Shown: positions 33,425 through 42,568 of the stretch, one piece after another
Layout of the letters: each line of letters opens with the position of its first letter
Numbering within the stretch: the first letter of the stretch is position 1
Assembly: GCA_028821405.1 (NCBI GenBank)
Contig: JAPPGK010000027.1
Span: forward strand, 41,084-105,083
Reading direction: 5' to 3'
From: Gammaproteobacteria bacterium
GTDB lineage: Bacteria > Pseudomonadota > Gammaproteobacteria > Pseudomonadales > Azotimanducaceae
DNA length: 64,000 nt
Made by a program: the position numbers and the translations under genes
The notes under the pieces: generated by a model
Told to the model about the DNA's origin: nothing
Seen by the model: only the letters and a program-made list of their open reading frames with translations
Database searches by the model: none

Positions 33425-35482
33425 TCAGGCGTTCTGCAACTCGACGAAGCGCCGGTACGGGCTGTCGGGGTTCGCCATCAGTTCGTCGTGCTCGCCGATG
33501 TCGGCGATTCGGCCTTGTTCAAGGAAGACGATTCGATCCGCCCGCCGAATGGTCGACAGGCGGTGGGCGATGACGATCACCAGCCGGTCCTGCCGAGCGC
33601 TCAAGAGGGCCTGAACGAGGGCGTTCTCGGTCTGCGGGTCCAGCGCGGCGGTGGGCTCGTCGAGGATGAGGACTCTTGTGTCTCGCAGGAGTCCCCGGGC
33701 GATGGAGAGGCGTTGCTGCTGGCCCACCGAGAGCGTGTCCCCCGACCGGCCGAGCACGGTGTCGATGCCGTCGGGAAGTCGCTCGATGAACTCCGTGCAT
33801 CCCGCCGTTTCAAGTGCCGCCGCCATCTCCGACTCGGTGGCGGCGGGGTTGGCGATCATCAAGTTTTCGCGGATGGACTCGGAGAACAGGTGATGTTCCT
33901 GGAACACGTAGGCCACCTGGTCGCGCAGTGAATCGAGGGATACGTCTTCCAAGTCGTTGCCATCCACGAGGACGCGTCCACGCGTGGGTCGCAGGAACGC
34001 CGGCACAAGGTAGGCAAGACTGGTCTTGCCAGCGCCCGTGGGGCCGACCAAGGCGACGAGTTCGCCGATGTCGAGACCCAGGTTGACGTCGCGTAGCGCC
34101 TGCCGACCATCGGGGTAGACGAAGTCGACGTTCTCCATGCGCACGCCCTGCCGGATGGGGCGCAAGCGTCCGCCCCGGTAGCGTTCCTCGTCGGACTCGT
34201 GGTCGATGAAGAAGAACACCCGACGGGCGGGCGCGATGCGGTCCTGGATATTGATCCACAAGTCTCCCACCGCCGAAGCGGTGGCTGCGATGGACATGTA
34301 GAGGCCGAACAGTGCGACGAAATCGCCGACGGTCAGGACCTCCTCAATCACCTGGTCGCTGACGAGGATGGCGATCACCATGGCAACCAAGGCACTGGCG
34401 CCGTTGATGAGGAACTCCATCAACGCATAGGTCAGCAGGTTGATCCGGCCCCGCCAGAATGCGTGCGCACTGCGCTCGGCGAAACGCTCCTTTTCGCGCC
34501 GCATGCCGCTCAAGGATTGCACGGCGCCGATGTTGGCCATGGTCTCTTCCATGGAGTTGGTGGTGGCGGCCCCCGCCGCCCGGGCGTTGTGCACGGTCCG
34601 GCGCATCAGGCGGGCGACGGGGAAAGTGACCGTGAAGACGACAGGCAGCATGATCCACGCAATCCAGATCAGTTCCGGGGCGACGTCGCTGTAGGTGTAT
34701 TCGAGCTGGTAGAGGGTGATTCCGTAGCCGACGACCGTGAAGAACGGATACATGGTGGCGCTCCCGACCATGCCCCAGGCGATCACCGAGTCGTAGAGGA
34801 CCCGGTAGAGCGAGTCGCCCACGCGGTTCTCGTCGATCGTGGTCATCGGCGAATGCGTCAGCCGCTCGAACAGCCGGGTGCGCAAGGCGTTGCCGAGACG
34901 CTGGTTGAGCCGGACACTCAACCAGTACTCGACGAGGCCGACAATCCCGCCCGAGTTGGACCAGGCCTCGGAGAGTTCGTTCTCCGCGCTCGACGCGGGA
35001 TCGCTGCCGCCGAAGGTTCCCGCGGAATGGCCGCCCTCCCCGGCGCGCGTGCCGATCAGGATCAGGCCGATGGCGTAGATCGTCGTCAGCGCAAGCATGA
35101 CCTCCATCGGGCCCATGCCCTCGAGGAAGCGGATCAGCGGCATCATGTGAGGCGGGAAACGGGCCCCTTCGGCAACGACTTCCTCTTGCATCAGAACGTT
35201 GTCGGTGATGATCTTGCCGAACCAGGCGAGGAAGAGTCCCGGGACGATCATCGCGATGTTGAAGGCGAACTTCGCCGTGAACAGTCCCGGTACGTAGGCG
35301 ATGAGTTTGAGGCCGCGCCATACGACCACCAACGCGTTGGCATGACTGATCTCGGGACCGGTGTCGATGCGGTCGTCGAATCGTTCGCCGGCCTTGAACC
35401 CGCTCACGAGCGTCCGCCGCTGCGTGGTGTCTACCGTCGTGTCGACGGATCGCGGACCCCGGCCTTCGGTCGCGTCGCTCAC
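33425..35482 (-). CDS. ABC exporter half-transporter (pair B, subunit 2)
   Basis: This 685-residue half-transporter is paralogous to the 684-residue one at 19325-21379: both share RLFERL/RLFERIK, MTTIDENRVGDSLYRVLYD and MTTLEEQRIGDSVYRVMYD blocks, and a polar insert before them. ATPase motifs are intact: Walker A GPTGAGKTS, Q-loop FQEHHLFSESI, signature LSVGQQQR, Walker B LILDEPTAALD, switch IAHRLS. The GTG start at 35482 overlaps the stop of subunit 1 (GTGA), so the two are translationally coupled and likely form a heterodimer. Its substrate is unknown. Confidence 0.9.
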   Translation of the reverse strand: MSDATEGRGPRSVDTTVDTTQRRTLVSGFKAGERFDDRIDTGPEISHANALVVVWRGLKLIAYVPGLFTAKFAFNIAMIVPGLFLAWFGKIITDNVLMQEEVVAEGARFPPHMMPLIRFLEGMGPMEVMLALTTIYAIGLILIGTRAGEGGHSAGTFGGSDPASSAENELSEAWSNSGGIVGLVEYWLSVRLNQRLGNALRTRLFERLTHSPMTTIDENRVGDSLYRVLYDSVIAWGMVGSATMYPFFTVVGYGITLYQLEYTYSDVAPELIWIAWIMLPVVFTVTFPVARLMRRTVHNARAAGAATTNSMEETMANIGAVQSLSGMRREKERFAERSAHAFWRGRINLLTYALMEFLINGASALVAMVIAILVSDQVIEEVLTVGDFVALFGLYMSIAATASAVGDLWINIQDRIAPARRVFFFIDHESDEERYRGGRLRPIRQGVRMENVDFVYPDGRQALRDVNLGLDIGELVALVGPTGAGKTSLAYLVPAFLRPTRGRVLVDGNDLEDVSLDSLRDQVAYVFQEHHLFSESIRENLMIANPAATESEMAAALETAGCTEFIERLPDGIDTVLGRSGDTLSVGQQQRLSIARGLLRDTRVLILDEPTAALDPQTENALVQALLSARQDRLVIVIAHRLSTIRRADRIVFLEQGRIADIGEHDELMANPDSPYRRFVELQNA

Positions 35483-37470
35483 GCGGATTCCCCTTCGACC
35501 CCGACAGTCTCCGCCTGCACGAACTTGCGGTATCGCCCGTTCGGTCGAGCCACGAGTTCGTCGTGGCTGCCGACCTCGGCCACGGTGCCGTGTTGGAGCA
35601 AGGCGATCTGGTCCGCGCCCCTGATGGTCGACAGGCGATGGGTGATGAGCAGCACGATCTTGTCCGCTCCCCACTCCCCGAGATTGGCCAACACCTTATG
35701 CTCCGTTTCGGCGTCGAGGGATGCGGTGGGTTCATCGAGGATGAGGATGGGCGTGTCGCGAATCACCGCCCGGGCGATGGTCAGGCGCTGGCGCTGCCCC
35801 GAGGAGAGCTTGCTGCCGCGTTCGCCCAGTTCGGTGTCGAAGCCAGCCTCCATCTCCCGGATGAACTCGTCGGCACAGGCGATCCGCGCGGCCTCCTCGA
35901 TCTGATCCCGGGTAGCGCCCGTCGCATAGCCGATGTTGTCGGCCACCTTGCCGGTGAACAGCACGTTCTTCTGCAAGGCGATGGCGCAGTTGGACCGCAA
36001 GTCGTCGATGCGCAGGTCGCGAAGGTCGACGTCGTTGACGAGCACCGCGCCGCGGTCGGGATCGTAGAGGCGCAGAAGCAGCGACATCAAGGTCGACTTG
36101 CCCGAACCGGTGGCACCGACGACGGCTGTGATCTTGCCCACTTCGGCGGTCAACTCGACATCGGTCAGCACGGGTTGCTCCGGCTCGTAGGCGAAGTTGA
36201 CGCCCTGCCAGGTGACGCTTGTCACCGGGTGCGGGTACGGCACCGGCGAGGAATGCTCGACGATCTCGGGCTCGAGATCGAGGAAGTAGAACGCCCGCTC
36301 GAGGCCGATGAAGAGATCCTGGATCATGCACCAGACCCGGACCATGCCATAGCCGGTCTCAAAGGATGCGCCGAGCCTCTCGCCGGCGGCCTGGAACGCA
36401 CCGAGGTTCCACAGCGTAAAGCCCAGGAAGGCGGCGGCCCATGCGCCGAGCAGGGTCGGGCGGGCTTCGATGACCCAGCCGGCCATCACGTACTCGAGCC
36501 CGATCACCGCCGCGCCGCCGAAGAACATCACCAGGGTTGACAGCACAACCATTTCGAAACGCAGCAGGAGCGCGGCATCGAGGGCGCGGTTGGAGTCCAC
36601 ATCGAAACGCTCGAGCATGAGCCGCTCCGCCCGGCTGGCCTTGACGACCTTGAGCGCGGCGAACGTTTCCTGAAGCCGCGATGTCAGGTTGCTGCCCGCG
36701 ACCCGGCTGGCCACCGAACGCCGTCGAATGCGCGGCGTGAAAACGACGGTGAGGACGAACGCCGGCACCGCGACGAGGGCGACGCCGAGCAGCAACAGCG
36801 CGTCGAAGGCCGTCACGAAGGTCAGCGCAATGACGAGCGTGTAGACCATCGTGATGGGACTGATGATCGCCTCGCGCAGCAGGTTCACGATCTGCGCGCT
36901 GTCCTGGATGATCCGGTAGATCGCGTCCCCGGAACGCGAGTCGCTGTGGAAGCGCAACGACAGGTGTTCCAGACGCTCGATCATGGTGACCCGGAGATAC
37001 TGGCTGACGTTCTGCCATACCCAGGCGCCGTAGTAGCGCAGCACCGTGAAGAGCAGTAGGCCGAATGCGCCCATGGCAATGAACCAGACCAGCATTCGGG
37101 TGCGGACGGTCCTGCGCTGGTCATCGGTCAAGCCCGCGTCCGCAGGCGCATCGTCCGAATCCACGGGCTCGACGACGTAGGTGTCGTCGAGGCCTAGGAG
37201 AAACGCCTGCATGGGCTGGATCTTGCCCCCGATCAGCACCTTGTTGGTGAAGAGGTCCATGCCGAGGGTCGTCGCGAAGGCGGCCACCGCGCCCATGGCG
37301 AAGCCGAGGGATAGGATCACGATGATGTGCCACATCATGGGCCGCATGAAGGGCAGCGCCTTCCAAGCAATGCGGCCCATGCGTTTGAGGCCCAGGTCAG
37401 GGGTCTGGGTCGGGTCGGCAAGTGCCCTGGCAAGTGCCTGGGCGCTGGTTGTTTCGGTCAAGTCGGTCAA
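35479..37470 (-). CDS. ABC exporter half-transporter (pair B, subunit 1)
   Basis: This 663-residue half-transporter is the counterpart of the 846-residue subunit at 16788, lacking that protein's extra N-terminal helices. Shared blocks include SLRFHSDSRSGDAIYRIIQD and LEPEIVEHSS. Walker A is GATGSGKST, the signature LSSGQRQR, Walker B LILDEPTASLD and the switch His ITHRLS. The best start I see is TTG at 37470, with no clear ribosome-binding site. It lies only 10 bp after a strong GC-rich hairpin (37481-37501), so translation could be controlled by that structure or by coupling to the receptor gene upstream. Confidence 0.88.
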   Translation of the reverse strand: MTDLTETTSAQALARALADPTQTPDLGLKRMGRIAWKALPFMRPMMWHIIVILSLGFAMGAVAAFATTLGMDLFTNKVLIGGKIQPMQAFLLGLDDTYVVEPVDSDDAPADAGLTDDQRRTVRTRMLVWFIAMGAFGLLLFTVLRYYGAWVWQNVSQYLRVTMIERLEHLSLRFHSDSRSGDAIYRIIQDSAQIVNLLREAIISPITMVYTLVIALTFVTAFDALLLLGVALVAVPAFVLTVVFTPRIRRRSVASRVAGSNLTSRLQETFAALKVVKASRAERLMLERFDVDSNRALDAALLLRFEMVVLSTLVMFFGGAAVIGLEYVMAGWVIEARPTLLGAWAAAFLGFTLWNLGAFQAAGERLGASFETGYGMVRVWCMIQDLFIGLERAFYFLDLEPEIVEHSSPVPYPHPVTSVTWQGVNFAYEPEQPVLTDVELTAEVGKITAVVGATGSGKSTLMSLLLRLYDPDRGAVLVNDVDLRDLRIDDLRSNCAIALQKNVLFTGKVADNIGYATGATRDQIEEAARIACADEFIREMEAGFDTELGERGSKLSSGQRQRLTIARAVIRDTPILILDEPTASLDAETEHKVLANLGEWGADKIVLLITHRLSTIRGADQIALLQHGTVAEVGSHDELVARPNGRYRKFVQAETVGVEGESA

Positions 37471-37480
37471 CGCAAAGAGA

Positions 37481-37501
37481 GCCCCCGCCAGTGGCGGGGG
37501 C
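37481..37501 (-). terminator. Strong hairpin between TonB receptor and exporter genes
   Basis: Perfect 9-bp arms GCCCCCGCC and GGCGGGGGC enclose a 3-base loop. On the minus strand it follows the receptor stop (37527) and is followed by TCTCTTTG, a weak T-rich run. It may end the receptor transcript, or act as an attenuator or ribosome-access switch for the exporter gene whose TTG start is 10 bp away. Confidence 0.55.
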
Positions 37502-37526
37502 TTCGACTAGCAATGGATTCTGCGCC

Positions 37527-40500
37527 CTACAGTTGCGGCCGCCAGCGTACCTGCAGGCCGACCTGGCGAGGCTCGGTCAACACGCCTTGGGCATAGCCCT
37601 CCTGGGCGTTGAACGCCCAGTCGGGTCGAAACCCCGGCACGTATTCGACGAAACCGATTTCGTCCAGGGCATTCTGCACGTACAGCGTCGCCGACCATTG
37701 CTCGTTGACGGACGTCCAGGCAGCGCGCAGGTCGAGGCGGTCGTAGGCGGGCATGCGGTTGGACTCGGCGTTCTGGACCAACGCGTAGCGGTCGCCGGTG
37801 TAGCTCCACGTTCCAAGGAGTTGCACCTGCCCGTCGACACCCACGACATCGAGGTCGTGGGCGACGGTCACGGCCGCTTTGTGCTTGGCCTGCTGGGGCA
37901 GCTTGCCGTCCTGCAAGTTCCTCGGCTTGATGTAGGGACCGGTCACCTGCTCCCCGGTCTCCCAGTCAATATAGGTCCACATGCCGATCTCGGGGTCGGG
38001 ATCATCCTGCACGACCGTGGCGAACTCGCCGAGCGTGGAGTCCAGGTAGGCGTAGTAGCCGCTGACCCGGGTACTGTCGTTCAGGAAGTACGTCCACTCG
38101 ACGTCGACACCGTAGATTGCGGTGCCGTCGACGTTGGTGGTGAATTCGACGAGCGGACTCGATGAGAAGGCACCGATCGCTTGGGGATAGCCCGCTTCCG
38201 CCGCGTCCATGATGGCGTTGATCTGGAAGCCGTCGTAGTCGTTGTAGTAGCCACCCGCCGTGAGCAGCAGCCGGTCATCGAAAAAGAGTCCCTTGAGGCC
38301 AGCTTCGTAGTTGATCACCGTCTCCTCTTCGATGGGCGGGAAGATGCCGGCAGTCTGGGACGGCAATCCACCGGCGCGGTAGCCCGTGGAGATGCGCCCA
38401 TAGAAAAGGGTCTTGTCATCGGGCCGGTATTCGATGTTGCCGTTGTAGATGATCGCGTCCCACTCCTGGATCCGGCCGACGCAATCGAGAACACAGTCGG
38501 TCGCCGCCCGTCGGGCACGTTCGGCGAACGCCTGGTTCCAGAAGTTCAACAGCGGCACGAACATGCCCTGCGAGGCGCAAGTAGGATGCCCTAGCGGGCA
38601 CGACGTTTCGTAGCCGTAGTCCGAACCGTCCACCTGGATGTTCTCGTCGCGGGTGTACCGCAGACCGCCGGACAACGTCCACTGCTCATCGAGGGCGTAG
38701 TCGACGCTGGCGAAAACCGCCTGGGTTTCCTGGATGCTCTCGTTGGCGGACCCGCCGACGGTCGTGAAATCGGTCTGACCGGAGGGCGGGCAGAGAATCT
38801 GGCGACCCTCGGCGAGCGACTCGCCGAACGGCCCCTCGGGATCCGCCAACTGGGGCGCGACGATCTGGTTGTGGTAGTCCTGGCAGTCGGCGAAGCCGAG
38901 GGCCTGGGCCTTCTCGTCGGCCGAGCCGAACCGCCATGAGTGGCCGAAGCCCTGGAATGCGTCGCTCCAGTGGGTCGCGCCTTCGTAGTCGTACGCCCCG
39001 ACAATGAAGTTGAGCGGACCTTCGAAGTTCGACAGGACCTGGATCTCGTGCGAGGTCTCGTCGTTGCTGTAGGGGAAGGCCGTTCGCCCGTCGCTCGTGC
39101 CCCAAGGGAAGAGCGCCTGGCACTCCTCCAAGGTACGCGAATCCAGGCAGTCCTGCGGGACGCTGTCGTCGCCGGGAACGCGATCCGTGCGATCGTTGTC
39201 GTGGGAACTCCATTCGTCGAGCTGCGTCGTGCCGTAGGAATACCTCAGGACCAGTTGGGGCGTTAGATCGTAGTCAGCGACCACCGACCAACCCTCACGG
39301 TATGTGTCCTCCACGGCCGGCCGGTTGGCCACGACCTTGTTCTCGATCTCGTCGCAACGGTTCGCGGGGGTGTTCTTGCCGCACTTCTCCACGGCCGGAT
39401 TGGGCTTGTCGTAGAGATAGAACGCGAAGTTGTTCATTTCCTCGTTGCAGATGAAGAGCGGATCACTAGGATCCCTCGAACGCGGATCCAAGGGATCGCG
39501 CCAAGAGAAGCAGACCGTGTTCGAATCACGGGGCGGATCGCGCAGCATGAGCGGGACACGTGTCGAACCCGTGTCTTCGAAGATGTTGTAGGAGAGGTTC
39601 ACGTCCAGCCGGTCGACATGGAAGCGAAATTGCTGGCGGACTCCCCACGACTGGGGCGCGTCGTTGTCGGGCCCGCTACCCACGTTCTCCTGGGCGCCCT
39701 GACCGTCGTGGTACGTGGCGGTCGTTCGGAAACTCAAGTAGTCGGTCAGCGGGCCGCCGCCGGCGACGCCGTAACGCTGGCTGAACTGGTCCGTGTACTC
39801 CACCAGGGTGTTTAGATCCCATTCGTCCGTCGGTCGAATCGAGTGAACCGAGATCGCACCCGCGATGGAGTTCCGTCCATGCAGCGTACCTTGCGGGCCC
39901 CGCGCCACCTCCACGCGTTCGACGTCGAACAACCCGTCCACGATGGCGGACTGGCTCGTGTGGTAGACCCCGTCCACGTAGGTCGCGACAGCCATATTGC
40001 CCTGCAACTCGCCCGCGCTGCGGTTGCCCATGCCCCGGATCACCGTCCCCGAGCCCTTGCGGCTGTGGGTCTCGCCGAACTGCAGGCCCGGCACCAGTTG
40101 CTCCAAGTCGTCCTTTCGAGTCAGGCCGAGTTCCTCGATCATCTGCCCGTTGAAGGCGGTGATGATCATCGGCACGTCGAGGATGTCCTCCTCGCGCTTC
40201 TCGGCCGTGACGACGATGACCTCAATGCGTCTGTCGTCGTCATCGGCAACCGGAGCTTGCGCCGCCGCCGGAGTCGCCGATAGCGTCAAACCGGCCACCG
40301 TCGCGGGCGCCAGCACCACCGACGCCAACAGGTCTCGCACTCGACCTAGCAGGGTCGGCTTCGGGTCGTTGATCTGCATCTCCTGGCTCTCCTTGGCTAT
40401 GCCGTTGGTGCGCGTGACCGCAATCACGCCGCGGGTTTCAAGACTGTAGGTCAGGTCGGTCTGCTTTAGCAGGGACGTCAAGGCGTCTTCGACGGTATAG

Positions 40501-40739
40501 GTGCCGGCAATCGCGCGGGTCTCGACGGCATCCACGTCGGAAGCGAGAAACAGCACGGAATGCCCCGTCTGTTCGGCCAGCTCTTTGATGGCCTCGCTCG
40601 CCTCCATAGCCGCGATATCCAGTTCGTAGACCGGTTCCGCAGCCCAGCCGCAACGAACGCCGAGCAACGCCGTCACGACCATCGCCCCGGTTGAGAACCT
40701 TGTGAATGCCCCCCTAAGTCGTTGACGACCTGCGCCCAT
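37527..40739 (-). CDS. STN-domain TonB-dependent receptor (transducer type)
   Basis: This 1,070-residue receptor has, after its signal peptide, an STN (secretin/TonB N-terminal) domain (YELDIAAMEASEAIKELAEQ through TYSLETRGVIAV, about residues 35-110). That domain passes the ligand-binding signal to a FecR-like anti-sigma factor. A second hydrophobic stretch (about 145-170) and the TonB box (EVIVVTAEKREED) follow, then plug (VEVARGPQGTLHG) and barrel. The presence of two signal-like stretches and two N-terminal halves is a little unusual. Its sigma and anti-sigma genes lie directly upstream on the same strand (64-bp gap). Its length and STN domain suit a surface-signalling receptor; whether the ligand is iron-siderophore or glycan is unknown. 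Confidence 0.92.
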   Translation of the reverse strand: MGAGRQRLRGAFTRFSTGAMVVTALLGVRCGWAAEPVYELDIAAMEASEAIKELAEQTGHSVLFLASDVDAVETRAIAGTYTVEDALTSLLKQTDLTYSLETRGVIAVTRTNGIAKESQEMQINDPKPTLLGRVRDLLASVVLAPATVAGLTLSATPAAAQAPVADDDDRRIEVIVVTAEKREEDILDVPMIITAFNGQMIEELGLTRKDDLEQLVPGLQFGETHSRKGSGTVIRGMGNRSAGELQGNMAVATYVDGVYHTSQSAIVDGLFDVERVEVARGPQGTLHGRNSIAGAISVHSIRPTDEWDLNTLVEYTDQFSQRYGVAGGGPLTDYLSFRTTATYHDGQGAQENVGSGPDNDAPQSWGVRQQFRFHVDRLDVNLSYNIFEDTGSTRVPLMLRDPPRDSNTVCFSWRDPLDPRSRDPSDPLFICNEEMNNFAFYLYDKPNPAVEKCGKNTPANRCDEIENKVVANRPAVEDTYREGWSVVADYDLTPQLVLRYSYGTTQLDEWSSHDNDRTDRVPGDDSVPQDCLDSRTLEECQALFPWGTSDGRTAFPYSNDETSHEIQVLSNFEGPLNFIVGAYDYEGATHWSDAFQGFGHSWRFGSADEKAQALGFADCQDYHNQIVAPQLADPEGPFGESLAEGRQILCPPSGQTDFTTVGGSANESIQETQAVFASVDYALDEQWTLSGGLRYTRDENIQVDGSDYGYETSCPLGHPTCASQGMFVPLLNFWNQAFAERARRAATDCVLDCVGRIQEWDAIIYNGNIEYRPDDKTLFYGRISTGYRAGGLPSQTAGIFPPIEEETVINYEAGLKGLFFDDRLLLTAGGYYNDYDGFQINAIMDAAEAGYPQAIGAFSSSPLVEFTTNVDGTAIYGVDVEWTYFLNDSTRVSGYYAYLDSTLGEFATVVQDDPDPEIGMWTYIDWETGEQVTGPYIKPRNLQDGKLPQQAKHKAAVTVAHDLDVVGVDGQVQLLGTWSYTGDRYALVQNAESNRMPAYDRLDLRAAWTSVNEQWSATLYVQNALDEIGFVEYVPGFRPDWAFNAQEGYAQGVLTEPRQVGLQVRWRPQL

Positions 40740-40803
40740 TCCCACGATCTTGTCTAGATAGTTCCCCGGGATCACAAAATCCGCTAGCCCAATGCGGGAC
40801 GCC

Positions 40804-41892
40804 CTAGTCGAGGTGCGAAGCCGGATGGTCGCCGGGGTCGTCCTGGGCCCGTCGGCTGAGTGAAACCGTATCGGCATCGATGTAACGGGCATCGATCCCG
40901 AACGACGTCTTCAACGCCCCGAACAGCGGGCCCGTGTCCCCGATTCGGAAGAGTCCGTTGAACTCAAGACTGCGCAACGACTCGTCCTCGACGAGGATCT
41001 CCAAGTTGGTGTGTCTGCCGACCTCCCGCACGACCTCGTCCAACGGCGTCTCGGAGAAGTCCAAGAGCCCCTCCCGCCAAGCGAGTTTGCGCTGCAACTC
41101 CCGTATGGAGACGGTTTGTGTTTCGGGAGGCGTGGCCTGGGCGAGGGGCGGAACGATCACGACCCTCTCTCCCCTTGCCAACACGATAGCGGGTGTCGGC
41201 GTCTCCCCGACCGGCGATCCGCCGCTCGGCCCCGCGGCGTGGCGGTCGTACACCCGGACACGACCATGGGTCACCGCCACCTCGATCGAGTCGAGATCCA
41301 AGCGGACCGCGAACGTCGTCCCCAAGGCTTCCACACGCCCCATGCCGGCATCGACGACAAACGGCCGATCCGGATCCCGAGCGACTTCGAACAGGGCTTC
41401 GCCCTGCAAGAGCCGAACGCTTCGATAGCGCGCGCCGTAGGAAACACGCAGCCGACTATCCGAATTGAGCGCGATGGCCGACCCGTCCGGCAGCGTAACC
41501 TCGCGCTGTTCCCCCACCTCGGTGGTCGCGAACTTCGACCAGGCATCTCTCGGTTGGTCTCGGGCGTCGAACACGAGCCCCACGACCACCGCCAACACCG
41601 CGAGGATCGCGACGGTCGCCACCCAGGATATCCGGCGCGAAGCGGGCGATCTTACGTAGTACGACCTCGCAGCGTCATGCAAAGGGCCCGCCAGATCGGT
41701 CAGGACGTTGAGGTCCTCGGAGAGCCGTGCCAACTGACGCAGTTCTTGCGCGTGCCGGGGACTTCTCTGAATCCATTCGCGCAGTGCCTCGAGGTCCGCC
41801 GCCCTGAGGTCGCCCTTGTCGAGTTGCGCGAGCCAAGCACTGGCTTCTGCCCGGACTATCGAGTCACGTTGCACCAAGCGATGGATACTCAC
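40804..41892 (-). CDS. FecR-family anti-sigma factor
   Basis: This 362-residue inner-membrane protein has a cytoplasmic N-terminal domain (EASAWLAQLDKGDLRAADLE, a DUF4880-type sigma-binding region), one transmembrane helix at about residues 90-109 (VATVAILAVLAVVVGLVF), then a periplasmic FecR domain (VTLPDGSAIALNSDSRL). Its C-terminal part (about 270-350, DFSETPLDEVVREVGRHTN) is STN-like, resembling the receptor's N-terminal domain. It should hold the ECF sigma factor inactive until the receptor signals. The GTG start overlaps the sigma gene stop (GTGA). Confidence 0.92.
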   Translation of the reverse strand: MSIHRLVQRDSIVRAEASAWLAQLDKGDLRAADLEALREWIQRSPRHAQELRQLARLSEDLNVLTDLAGPLHDAARSYYVRSPASRRISWVATVAILAVLAVVVGLVFDARDQPRDAWSKFATTEVGEQREVTLPDGSAIALNSDSRLRVSYGARYRSVRLLQGEALFEVARDPDRPFVVDAGMGRVEALGTTFAVRLDLDSIEVAVTHGRVRVYDRHAAGPSGGSPVGETPTPAIVLARGERVVIVPPLAQATPPETQTVSIRELQRKLAWREGLLDFSETPLDEVVREVGRHTNLEILVEDESLRSLEFNGLFRIGDTGPLFGALKTSFGIDARYIDADTVSLSRRAQDDPGDHPASHLD

Positions 41893-42419
41893 CTGCCTAG
41901 CACCGCGGCCTTGCGGGGCTCGTTCTCCCGCTTCTCAATCTCGTCGAGGCAGCGTTTGAGCCCCGTCGCGACGTGCTTCTCCACCGTACTCTCGGAAATC
42001 CTCAGCTTGGCGGCGATCTCCCGCTGGCTGTAGCCGTACACCCGTTTCATCACGAACACGCGTTGGCACTGCGGCGGCAGAGTCGCCACCGCTTGCGCGA
42101 AGAGCAGCAGGCGGCGCCGATTGTCCAACCCCTCGCCGAGCGGCGGGTCGTCGCTGGGATGTCCCTCCGGCACCAAGCCGTCGACGAAGTCGATCAGGGA
42201 CCGGGACTGCCGATCGAGTTGCTTGCGCACCACGTTGCGCGCAACGCCGAACAGGAACGCCTCCGGCGAATCGATCCTTCGCCGTTGCTCGGCTTCGATG
42301 GCGCGCATCACCGTCTCCTGACAGATGTCGTCGACATCGACGTCGCTCGCAACCAGCCGGCGGGCGAACGCACGAAGCCGACTCTCGCACGACCGAAACG
42401 CGCTGACGACGGATCCCAT
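41889..42419 (-). CDS. ECF sigma factor (FecI-like)
   Basis: This 176-residue ECF sigma factor has region 2 (SRLRAFARRLVASDVDVDDI, CQETVMRAIEAE) and region 4 (LPPQCQRVFVMKRVYGYSQ, REIAAKLRISESTVEKHV). It probably directs transcription of the receptor gene downstream on receiving the FecR signal. I chose the ATG at 42419; a TTG at 42467 would add 16 residues. The adjacent anti-sigma and STN receptor genes make the cell-surface-signalling role clear. Confidence 0.93.
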   Translation of the reverse strand: MGSVVSAFRSCESRLRAFARRLVASDVDVDDICQETVMRAIEAEQRRRIDSPEAFLFGVARNVVRKQLDRQSRSLIDFVDGLVPEGHPSDDPPLGEGLDNRRRLLLFAQAVATLPPQCQRVFVMKRVYGYSQREIAAKLRISESTVEKHVATGLKRCLDEIEKRENEPRKAAVLGR

Positions 42420-42568
42420 TGGCTGCGACACTCGATAGTCCAGTACGTAGGTCCCATCCAGGAACAAAATCCACTATACGCCCTAAACGCATGGGCCACG
42501 AGCCACGACTGCTCCATCGACCTTCAGGCGTCTCCTTGCCACGCGACAGGGTCGCCCCCAACGTTTTT

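Noticed and set aside
16788..37470. A natural-product biosynthetic cluster built around the exporters and haloperoxidase.
   Set aside because: No polyketide, peptide-synthetase, terpene or RiPP-type biosynthetic gene is visible between the exporters; the link is only by position.
39515..39531. A perfect tRNA T-arm-like sequence (stem CCGTG/CACGG around TTCGAAT).
   Set aside because: It lies inside the receptor coding sequence, and no matching acceptor stem, D-arm or anticodon arm is found at tRNA distances.
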